From Streptosporangiaceae bacterium (GTDB lineage Bacteria > Actinomycetota > Actinomycetes > Streptosporangiales > Streptosporangiaceae): DNA of 6,760 bases. Below the pieces are notes generated by a model, which saw nothing but the letters and a program-made list of their open reading frames with translations, had not been told where the DNA came from and made no database searches. This document shows positions 1 to 5,301 of this stretch, piece by piece. The position numbers and the translations under genes were made by a program. The stretch covers positions 1-6,760 of the forward strand of contig JAICWX010000411.1 of NCBI GenBank assembly GCA_025934635.1, read 5' to 3'. The number at the start of each line of letters is the position of its first letter. The first letter of the stretch is position 1.

Positions 1-2215
1 CCTCGCCGCCGACGGCGGTGACCACGAGCCTTTTTTTCGCCCGGGTGACGGCTACGTAGAACAGCCGGCGTTCCTCGGCCAGCAGCTTGGCCGCCAGCAT
101 GGCCGCGTCCACGTCGGCGCCCTGGCCCTGGTCCGGCCGGGTGTCGGGGCGAGCCGTCTCGGCGAGCTCGTCGACGCCGAGCAGCGAGCCGCGCAGCCGC
201 AGGTCGGGCCAGGCCTCCTCCTGGACGCCGGCCACCACCACGACGTCCCACTCCAGGCCCTTGGACCGGTGCGCGGTCAGGATCCGGACGCAGTCCTCCC
301 GGACCGCCCGCTCGGCCAGCGTGTCGCCCGCGATCTCCTGCCCGGACAGGCTGTCGGCGAACAGGGCGGGCGCGCCCGGTGGCATGCTGTCGGCGAAGTG
401 CGCGGCCTTGTCGAACAGGGCCAGCACCGCGTCCAGGTCCCGGTCGGCGGCCGCGCCGGCCGGGCCGCCCGCCGCGCTGGCCCGCTGCCACTGCGGGGCG
501 AGGCCGGATGCGGCCCAGATGGCCCAGAGCACGTCCTCGGCGCTGCCGCCCCGGTCGATGGCCTTGCGGGCGGTGGCGAGCAGGGTGGCGATCTTCTTGG
601 CCGGCTCGGCCACCCGGTCCGGCACGACGGCCAGGTCGCGGGGGTCGAGCAGGGCGTGGGCGAGCATGTCCTGGCCGTCGGGGGGGCTCGGCGTTTCCGG
701 GTCGGCGTCGGCCAGCAGCTGCAGCGAGCGGCGCAGCCGGCGCAGGCCGAGCGCGTCGGTGCCGCCGAGCGGTCCGCACAGGAGCTCGGCGGCGACCTGC
801 TCGTCGAGCTCCTTGGGCTGCAGTGCGCAGCGCAGCAGCATGAGCAGCGGCCGGGTCCCCGGCTCGTCGGTCATCGGCAGCTCGTCGCCGGCCACCGCGA
901 CCGGGACGCTGGCCGCGGTCAGCGCCCGCCGCAGCAGCGGCACCTGCCGGGCGGCCGAGCGGACCAGGACGGCCATGTCCGACCAGGGCACGCCGTCGGC
1001 GAGGTGCGCGCGGCGCAGCGTGTCGGCGACCAGCGCCGCCTCCTGGGTGGAGCTGTCCGCGATCAGGATGGCGATCTCGCCGGGCGGGCTGTCCGGCACC
1101 GGGACCAGCATCCGGTGGCGGGCCTGGGCGGCGCTGGCACCGGGCGCGGCGGGCAGGCGGCGGGCCACCCGCCGGGAGGCGGCCAGCAGGACCTCGCCGC
1201 TGCGGCGGCAGGTGCGCAGTGCCACCACCGGGGCGGGCTGGCCGTCGGCGGTGCGGAAGCGGTCGGGGAACTCGGTGAGCGCGCGGACGTCGGCACCGCG
1301 GAACGCGTAGATGGACTGGTCCGGGTCGCCCACCGCGATCAGCTCGCGGCCGTCCCCGGCCAGCGCCATCAGCAGCGACTCCTGAGCCGGGTCGCTGTCC
1401 TGGTACTCGTCGACCAGCACCACGTCGTAGGCGTCACGCTCGCGCTGCCTGGTCTGCGTCCGGCCGAGCAGGGCGGCGGCGATCCGGACGATCTCGGCGT
1501 AGTCGTAGGCCGGGACCGGGGCGAGGTCGAAACGGGCCGCGTACCGGTCGAGGAACGCGGCGGCGGCCATCCAGTCGTCGCGGTCCCTGAGCTTGCCGAG
1601 CTGACGCAGCCCGCGGCCGTCCAGGCCGCGCTCGGCCGCGCGCAGCAGCAGGTCGCGCACCTCCTCGGCGAAGCCCCGGGTGCCCAGGGCGGCCCGCAGC
1701 CGCTCCGGCCAGCGGGCGCCGCCGTCGTGCGACTCGCCCTTGAGCAGCCGGCGCACCTCGAGCAGCTGCTCGGGCGCGGAGAGCAGGCGGGGTGGTTCGT
1801 CGCCGGCCAGCACGAACTCGCGCCGGGCGAGCGCGTAGGCGTAGCTGTGGAAGGTCACCGCCAGCGGCTCGCGGGTGGTTCTCCTGAGCCGCGCGGTGAT
1901 GCGCTCGCGCAGCTCGGCGGCGGCCTTGCGGCTGAAGGTGAGGACCAGGATGCGCTCGGGGCTGATCCCGCGGTTCTCGATCCGGTCGGCGACGGTGGCC
2001 ACGATCGTCGTCGTCTTGCCGGTCCCGGGGCCGGCCAGCACCAGCAGCGGGCCGCCCGCGTGGTCCACGACCTGCTGCTGGGCCTGGTCCAGGCGGGGTG
2101 CTCCGCCCGCCGCCGGGCCCGCCGGTCCGGCCGCCGCCACCGGGCGGCGGATGAGGCGGTACGCGGGTGCGTTCGGCTGGTCCATTACTGGCATTCCAGC
2201 AGATGGCACTGACAT
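1..2215 (-). CDS. adnA: UvrD/PcrA-type SF1 DNA helicase, probable AdnA subunit of the AdnAB helicase-nuclease (3' end outside window)
   Basis: This is an ATP-driven 3'-5' DNA translocase. In AdnAB such a subunit, with a C-terminal RecB-like nuclease, resects double-strand breaks. 738 codons are visible, all motor domain; the frame is open to the window edge. Seen: Q-motif region RLDQAQQQVV (41-50), Walker A AGPGTGKT (61-68), motif Ia TFSRKAAAEL (93-102), TFHSYAYALARRE (121-133), Walker B VLVDEYQDSDPAQ (266-278), motif III GDPDQSIYAFRGA (296-308), motif V TAHRSKGLEW (648-657), motif VI FYVAVTRAKKRL (719-730). All ATPase residues look intact. The AdnA call rests on the AGPGTGKT/TFSRKAAAEL style and on the ATL gene upstream, which recalls the mycobacterial adnA region; a plain UvrD-like helicase remains possible because the nuclease domain is not visible. 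The start is uncertain: ATG at 2215, 2194 or 2185 are all in frame and none has a strong Shine-Dalgarno. I used the longest. Confidence 0.85.
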   Translation of the reverse strand, partial: MSVPSAGMPVMDQPNAPAYRLIRRPVAAAGPAGPAAGGAPRLDQAQQQVVDHAGGPLLVLAGPGTGKTTTIVATVADRIENRGISPERILVLTFSRKAAAELRERITARLRRTTREPLAVTFHSYAYALARREFVLAGDEPPRLLSAPEQLLEVRRLLKGESHDGGARWPERLRAALGTRGFAEEVRDLLLRAAERGLDGRGLRQLGKLRDRDDWMAAAAFLDRYAARFDLAPVPAYDYAEIVRIAAALLGRTQTRQRERDAYDVVLVDEYQDSDPAQESLLMALAGDGRELIAVGDPDQSIYAFRGADVRALTEFPDRFRTADGQPAPVVALRTCRRSGEVLLAASRRVARRLPAAPGASAAQARHRMLVPVPDSPPGEIAILIADSSTQEAALVADTLRRAHLADGVPWSDMAVLVRSAARQVPLLRRALTAASVPVAVAGDELPMTDEPGTRPLLMLLRCALQPKELDEQVAAELLCGPLGGTDALGLRRLRRSLQLLADADPETPSPPDGQDMLAHALLDPRDLAVVPDRVAEPAKKIATLLATARKAIDRGGSAEDVLWAIWAASGLAPQWQRASAAGGPAGAAADRDLDAVLALFDKAAHFADSMPPGAPALFADSLSGQEIAGDTLAERAVREDCVRILTAHRSKGLEWDVVVVAGVQEEAWPDLRLRGSLLGVDELAETARPDTRPDQGQGADVDAAMLAAKLLAEERRLFYVAVTRAKKRLVVTAVGGE

Positions 2216-2390
2216 TTCGCGGCCCATCCGGGGAAGCCCCAGCGTGTCGCGGCGCGATGGTGAGGGTGATCTGGCGCGGCGGTTACCGTGACCGCGTACG
2301 AGCGGCTACGCTGACCCAGCGCGGGTGACTGCCGCGCCGCGCCGCGCGTGGTGACCGGGCCCCTGGGCGCCTCGCGTTGAACCGCAGATC

Positions 2391-2448
2391 TTCATGATCA
2401 GGAACGATCCGGTACGGCCATGCGTACCGGATCGTTCGCGATCATGAA
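2391..2448. repeat. Long imperfect inverted repeat / hairpin (26-bp arms, 6-nt loop)
   Basis: The arms lie at 2391-2416 and 2423-2448 and pair at 24 of 26 positions. The two mismatches are adjacent (2400 A/2439 C and 2401 G/2438 G), and the loop is GCCATG. Each arm begins with TTCATGATC and ends in CGATCCGGTACG. There is no T-run on either side, so it is not a standard rho-independent terminator. It could be a cruciform or protein-binding palindrome, a REP-like element, or an mRNA hairpin in the leader of the helicase gene or the tail of the ATL operon. The structure is read directly from the sequence; its role is unknown. Confidence 0.85.
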
Positions 2449-2522
2449 TCGCCCGGCTCGGACGCCGTGGCGCGGTTCCCGCCCGCCGCTGCGTCCTCAC
2501 CCGTATCGCGCTGAGCGCGGAT

Positions 2523-2579
2523 TTCATGATCGTGAAGGACTTACTACGTTTCCTGATAGAAAACTCTTCGCGATCACGG
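2523..2579. repeat. Further degenerate copies of the TTCATGATCnnGAA motif, forming a second weaker stem
   Basis: TTCATGATCGTGAA at 2523-2536 matches the arm of the neighbouring hairpin (TTCATGATC then any two bases then GAA) and is itself a near-palindrome. On the opposite strand at 2567-2579 a more diverged copy reads CCGTGATCGCGAA. The two can pair imperfectly across a loop of about 30 nt (11 of 14 Watson-Crick pairs, plus two G-U). With the two hairpin arms this makes four related units within 190 bp, which suggests a repeated recognition site or repeat family, not chance. Confidence 0.6.
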
Positions 2580-2627
2580 CTACCGCCTCGCGTTACGTGG
2601 CAGGTGTGGCTGCAGAGGCAAGTGTGA

Positions 2628-3089
2628 TCATGGGCCGGGCCAGCGGGCGCGGCGCATGTCGACGCGGACCGGGGGGCGGGCCGAGCGGAGCGGGGTGCCC
2701 TCGGCCAGGTAGTGCCGCACGGCCACGCTGTCATGGCCGGGAGCCGGGGTGCCGTCGGAGTGGATCACCCGCCACCAGGCCACCGCGCCGCCGTAGACGG
2801 ACATCACCTTGCCCACCTGCCGGGGTCCGGGCCCGGCGGCCAGGTAGGCGGCGATGTCGCCGTAGGACATGACCCGGCCGGGCGGGATGGAGTCCACCAG
2901 GTCCAGCACCTGACTGGAGAAGTCGTCGACGGGCGGCGGCTCGCCGGCCTGGTCCTCGACGGGCGGCGATTCGCTGGTGAAGGCGTCGGCGGACGGTTCG
3001 GCGGCGTTCTCCGGTGACGGCCCGCCGGGACGGGACTTGGCCGGCTGGCGGGGGCGGGGCGGGGCCGGCTGGCGGGGGCGGGGGGTCAT
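2628..3089 (-). CDS. Alkyltransferase-like (ATL) DNA-damage-binding protein, MGMT/Ogt fold without the acceptor cysteine
   Basis: 153 aa. The domain (about residues 57-150) is the DNA-binding domain of O6-alkylguanine-DNA alkyltransferases: FSSQVLDLVDSIPPGRVMSYGDIAAYLA, then the PRQVGKVM segment carrying the likely arginine finger (R90), then AWWRVIHSDG. In active MGMT proteins this last stretch is PCHRVI; here Cys is Trp (W105), His is Trp (W106) and Pro is Ala. It should therefore bind O6-alkylguanine but not transfer the alkyl group. Known ATL proteins act this way and hand lesions to nucleotide excision repair. The first 55 residues are a Pro-rich, probably disordered tail containing an 8-residue duplication (PRPRQPA). 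The ATG overlaps the protease stop by 4 nt (ATGA) and has only a weak Shine-Dalgarno, so translation is probably coupled. The TGA stop lies inside a TGATCA palindrome. Confidence 0.88.
   Translation of the reverse strand: MTPRPRQPAPPRPRQPAKSRPGGPSPENAAEPSADAFTSESPPVEDQAGEPPPVDDFSSQVLDLVDSIPPGRVMSYGDIAAYLAAGPGPRQVGKVMSVYGGAVAWWRVIHSDGTPAPGHDSVAVRHYLAEGTPLRSARPPVRVDMRRARWPGP
3039..3083. repeat. 24-nt-period tandem duplication in the 5' end of the ATL gene
   Basis: The 21 bases at 3039-3059 recur exactly at 3063-3083. On the coding (minus) strand they give two copies of PRPRQPA in the N-terminal tail. The period is a multiple of three, so copy-number change would keep the frame. Confidence 0.85.
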
Positions 3090-4336
3090 CGGTTCGCCCG
3101 GCGCAGGATGGCCAGCCGGGTCGCGGCGGCGGCGGTCAGCGCCAGCGAGGTCAGGGCGAGCAGCGCGAACAGGACGAGCTGGCCGGAGCCGCGCGGGCCG
3201 ACCGGCGCGGCCGGGAGCGTGCCGTGGTACTTCGCGGCGTCCTTGATGGTGGTGACCGCCGGCCGGGCGCCCGCCAGCCGCCCGGCCTTGATCAGGGCGG
3301 CGGACGCGTCCACGATGCCGAACCCCACCTGGCTGTTATAGCCACCGGCCGGCCGGCCGGTGGTGGTCGAGGTCAGGGCGCTGGCGACCAGGTCGGGCGC
3401 CAGGCGCGGATACTTCGACTTGATCAGGGCGGCCACGCCCGCCACCAGCGCGCAGGCCGGACTGGTGCCGCTGACCAGCCAGTACTCCCCATCCCGGCCT
3501 TGGGCGAGCACCTTCACGCCGGGCGCCGCCACCTGGACGGACAGGTTGGCGCTGGAGAACCCGGCCACCGTGCCGTCGGATTTGACGGCACCCACGCTGA
3601 TCACGCCCGGGTAGTCCGCGGGGAACGACTCGGGCGCATCGCCGGCCTTACTCGAACCCGCCGGGCCACCGGAGTTCCCGGCCGAGGCGATCACGACCAC
3701 GCCGCGTTCGTAGGCCCGCTGCAGCGCGGCCCGGACCGGGCGGCTCTGCGAGCTGTAACCGATCGACATGCTGATGACCTTCGCGCCGTGCGTCACCGCG
3801 TAGCGGATCCCGTCGGCCAGCGACTGCTGGATGACGGTCTCCTGTTCGCGCTCGTACTTGCGGTAGTGCGGGTCGTCACGATCCGGGATCACCCGGATGG
3901 ACAGGATCCGGGCCCGCGGCGCGATGCCGGTGACCCCGTCGAGGCCGTCGTCGTGCCCGTGTCCCGCGATCAGCGACGCCATCCAGGTGCCGTGCACGCC
4001 CCAGTCTCCGTTGGCCGGGCTGGTAGTGACGCGAGTGTAATCAGGACCGGTGCTGACCGACCCGGACAGGTCGCTGACATGCGGGTTGACGCCGCTGTCG
4101 ATAACCGCGACGGTTACCCCGCCGCCCCGGGTCACCGACCAGGCCGTGTCGACGTCGAGCATGCTCAGTACCCACTGCTGCCTGTCCGCGATTCCGTCGG
4201 CGACGGCATCGCGGGTGAGCGCGGCGCCCGGCGCCCGGATGGCCGCGCGGGCCGGACCGGGCGGGATCGCGGCCAGCGACACCAGGCCGGTTACGCAGGC
4301 CAGGGCCAGCCTGGCCCGCCATCGCGAGGTCAGCAT
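3086..4336 (-). CDS. Secreted, membrane-anchored S8 (subtilisin-like) serine protease, mycosin-like
   Basis: 416 aa. It has an N-terminal signal peptide (basic RWRAR, hydrophobic core, likely cut after PARA at about residue 31), a subtilase domain (about 60-350) and a C-terminal transmembrane helix (about 387-411) followed by the basic tail RLAILRRANR. This is the layout of mycosins, the proteases of type VII secretion systems: an extracellular catalytic domain anchored in the membrane. The catalytic triad is D80 (VAVIDSGVN), H115 (HGTWMASLIAG) and S292 (SGTSPACALVAG), with oxyanion N221 (ASAGNSGG). The QQWVLSMLDVDTAWSVTRG stretch before the first motif is also mycosin-like. The serine motif is unusual, since most family members have SGTSMA(T/A)P. 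No ESX genes are visible, so the substrate is unknown. The start has a good GGGAG seven bases upstream and overlaps the preceding gene by 7 nt. It is probably the middle gene of a three-gene operon. Confidence 0.9.
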   Translation of the reverse strand: MLTSRWRARLALACVTGLVSLAAIPPGPARAAIRAPGAALTRDAVADGIADRQQWVLSMLDVDTAWSVTRGGGVTVAVIDSGVNPHVSDLSGSVSTGPDYTRVTTSPANGDWGVHGTWMASLIAGHGHDDGLDGVTGIAPRARILSIRVIPDRDDPHYRKYEREQETVIQQSLADGIRYAVTHGAKVISMSIGYSSQSRPVRAALQRAYERGVVVIASAGNSGGPAGSSKAGDAPESFPADYPGVISVGAVKSDGTVAGFSSANLSVQVAAPGVKVLAQGRDGEYWLVSGTSPACALVAGVAALIKSKYPRLAPDLVASALTSTTTGRPAGGYNSQVGFGIVDASAALIKAGRLAGARPAVTTIKDAAKYHGTLPAAPVGPRGSGQLVLFALLALTSLALTAAAATRLAILRRANR

Positions 4337-5250
4337 CCGGGCGCTCCCGGGCAGCGCGGCGGGGCCGGGGCGGCGGCGAGCGTCTTCGCGACGGAATGGG
4401 CGACGCCCTGGGCCATGCTGGTCATTTCTGCCTCGGAATACGTGTCGTGGGACACCGGAACCCGCGGCCGGTTGTCGGCGTAACCGGCGGCGTACATGAC
4501 GACATACGGCCCGGCCGTGAAGCTGGCGGAGACCTGCCGGTTGTAGTCATACGCCCGGCCGGCCGCGCCGCGGTACCTGAGCACGAGAACGCCGGCCGGG
4601 AGCAGGTCGGCGCCTGCCGCCTGCCGCGCCGCGGCCAGCCGCGACAGGGTCAGCCGGCTGCCGGCGCTGGTGGCGGAGGCGGCGTCCGGCAGCACCGCCA
4701 CGCCCACCGTCATCACGAAACTCCTGGTGGCATCCACGTAGGTGGCGCGGAGCACTGCCTGGCACCCGCTCTTGCGCAGCATCGCGCCGGCCGCTGCGCT
4801 GGTCACGGCCTTCGCGCAGTCGGATTGCTGCGGCGCGATGCTGACGCGGAGCGCTTTCAGCGGGAGAGGGGCGATGTCCTCGAGCGTCTTGGCGGACAGC
4901 CGGTAGGAGACCGAGGCCGGGAAGATCCTCCCGGCGGGTAGCTGCTGCCAGCGCCGCATGACCTCCCACGCCTCGATCTGGCGCTGCTGCTCCGCGCTGA
5001 AGTGCCGGGGCAGCATCTGGATGGCCACCCCGGTCAGGGAGACGCCGAGCCCGGCGACCCCGAGGACCAGGGCGACGACGGCCGCGACGCGCCGGCCGCG
5101 TCCCGCAGCGGCGCCGCGACCCTGGAGGTCGCCGTCTGTCCCGTCGGCATACATCCTGTCACCGCGCATCCCGTCGCCATGGCTCCGGTTACCGTATACC
5201 CCGGGCGCGCGGGGCCATGGGCCGTCGCGTGCCTCGGGATCCGCCGTCAC
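4330..5250 (-). CDS. Single-pass membrane protein of unknown function, partner gene of the S8 protease
   Basis: I do not recognise a named family. From the GTG start the protein is 306 aa; residue numbers here count from the alternative TTG two codons earlier (5256). A charged, Gly/Arg/Asp-rich tail of about 55 residues precedes one transmembrane helix (about 57-81, ending LTGVAIQML). The rest is probably outside the membrane: a helical segment (FSAEQQRQIEAWEVMRRWQQL), then an alpha/beta-looking domain with cysteines C147 and C165 that could form a disulfide, and a Pro/Cys-rich end (C302, C308). The extracytoplasmic domain and the 7-nt overlap with the protease gene suggest it works with the protease, for example as assembly partner or substrate; that is inference. 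I prefer GTG at 5250 because a TACCAT -10-like box sits seven bases upstream, giving a leaderless mRNA. ATG codons at M30 and M35 are other possible starts. Confidence 0.75.
   Translation of the reverse strand: MTADPEARDGPWPRAPGVYGNRSHGDGMRGDRMYADGTDGDLQGRGAAAGRGRRVAAVVALVLGVAGLGVSLTGVAIQMLPRHFSAEQQRQIEAWEVMRRWQQLPAGRIFPASVSYRLSAKTLEDIAPLPLKALRVSIAPQQSDCAKAVTSAAAGAMLRKSGCQAVLRATYVDATRSFVMTVGVAVLPDAASATSAGSRLTLSRLAAARQAAGADLLPAGVLVLRYRGAAGRAYDYNRQVSASFTAGPYVVMYAAGYADNRPRVPVSHDTYSEAEMTSMAQGVAHSVAKTLAAAPAPPRCPGAPGC
4344..4348 (-). promoter_or_regulatory. Ribosome binding site of the S8 protease gene
   Basis: GGGAG on the minus strand, seven bases before the ATG at 4336, lies within the end of the upstream coding sequence. 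It supports this start, which also gives a proper signal peptide. Confidence 0.6.
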
Positions 5251-5257
5251 AAGCAAA

Positions 5258-5263
5258 ATGGTA
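5258..5263 (-). promoter_or_regulatory. Putative -10 box of the three-gene operon (leaderless)
   Basis: TACCAT on the minus strand (TAnnnT type) is separated by seven bases (TTTGCTT) from the GTG at 5250. That spacing would place transcription start at or next to the start codon, a common arrangement in actinobacteria. No convincing -35 is seen, and there is no Shine-Dalgarno before this start. Confidence 0.45.
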
Positions 5264-5267
5264 GGGC

Positions 5268-5273
5268 TAGATT
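5268..5273 (+). promoter_or_regulatory. Putative -10 box of the CE7-type hydrolase gene
   Basis: TAGATT would start transcription about 20-25 nt before the ATG at 5302, leaving room for the Shine-Dalgarno. The only -35-like match is poor (GTCACA, around 5246-5251). It lies almost back to back with the minus-strand -10 box, so the two promoters may compete or share a regulator. Confidence 0.3.
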
Positions 5274-5291
5274 CAGGCGTCTTGACTGGCC

Positions 5292-5296
5292 GGAGG
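5292..5296 (+). promoter_or_regulatory. Ribosome binding site of the CE7-type hydrolase gene
   Basis: GGAGG followed by five bases (AACTA) and then ATG at 5302. It fixes the start: the frame stays open about 300 bases further upstream, but that part is antisense to the membrane-protein gene and has no comparable signal. Confidence 0.8.
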
Positions 5297-5301
5297 AACT
5301 A

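Larger units (their letters stand above)
2216..2627. other. Intergenic region between the ATL gene and the helicase, repeat-rich, no gene supported
   Basis: These 412 bp contain no reading frame that resembles a protein; the open frames crossing it are ordinary by-products of high GC. The helicase-proximal half (2216-2380) must hold the helicase promoter and leader on the minus strand, but I see no clear -35/-10 pair and no LexA-type box. The other half (2385-2635) is less GC-rich than its surroundings and carries the hairpin and GATC-centred repeats listed separately. No U-tract follows any stem, so a classical intrinsic terminator for the upstream operon is not evident. Confidence 0.7.

Noticed and set aside
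87..2212. Long plus-strand open frames (407 and 647 codons) across the helicase region
   Set aside because: They are antisense to the helicase, whose complete motif set on the minus strand is unmistakable. Their products are low-complexity Arg/Ala/Gly-rich and resemble no protein.
2250..2330. Possible PafBC/RecA-independent DNA-damage promoter or LexA box before the helicase
   Set aside because: The best stretch on the minus strand (GGGTCAGCG followed by TACG) matches only part of the -35-like motif and has the wrong spacing and -10. No TCGAAC-type SOS palindrome was found.
2391..2448. Rho-independent terminator
   Set aside because: The stem is long enough, but no T-run follows in either direction and the stem is 26 bp with an AT-rich base, unlike a typical terminator.
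2385..2635. Replication origin or attachment site suggested by the GATC cluster
   Set aside because: No DnaA boxes, integrase, tRNA or dnaA/dnaN neighbour is visible, so only the repeat cluster itself is reported.
2306..2734. Minus-strand open frame across the repeat-rich gap
   Set aside because: It overlaps the ATL gene in another frame and its sequence follows the hairpin and motif copies. There is no Shine-Dalgarno or protein-like composition.
3014..4483. 489-codon plus-strand open frame opposite the protease
   Set aside because: It is antisense to the S8 protease, which has an intact catalytic triad, signal peptide and membrane anchor. It is a GC-driven open frame.
5002..5301. 100-codon N-terminal extension of the CE7 hydrolase
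   Set aside because: It lies antisense to the membrane-protein gene. The ATG at 5302 has a GGAGG at ideal spacing and gives the normal CE7 length.
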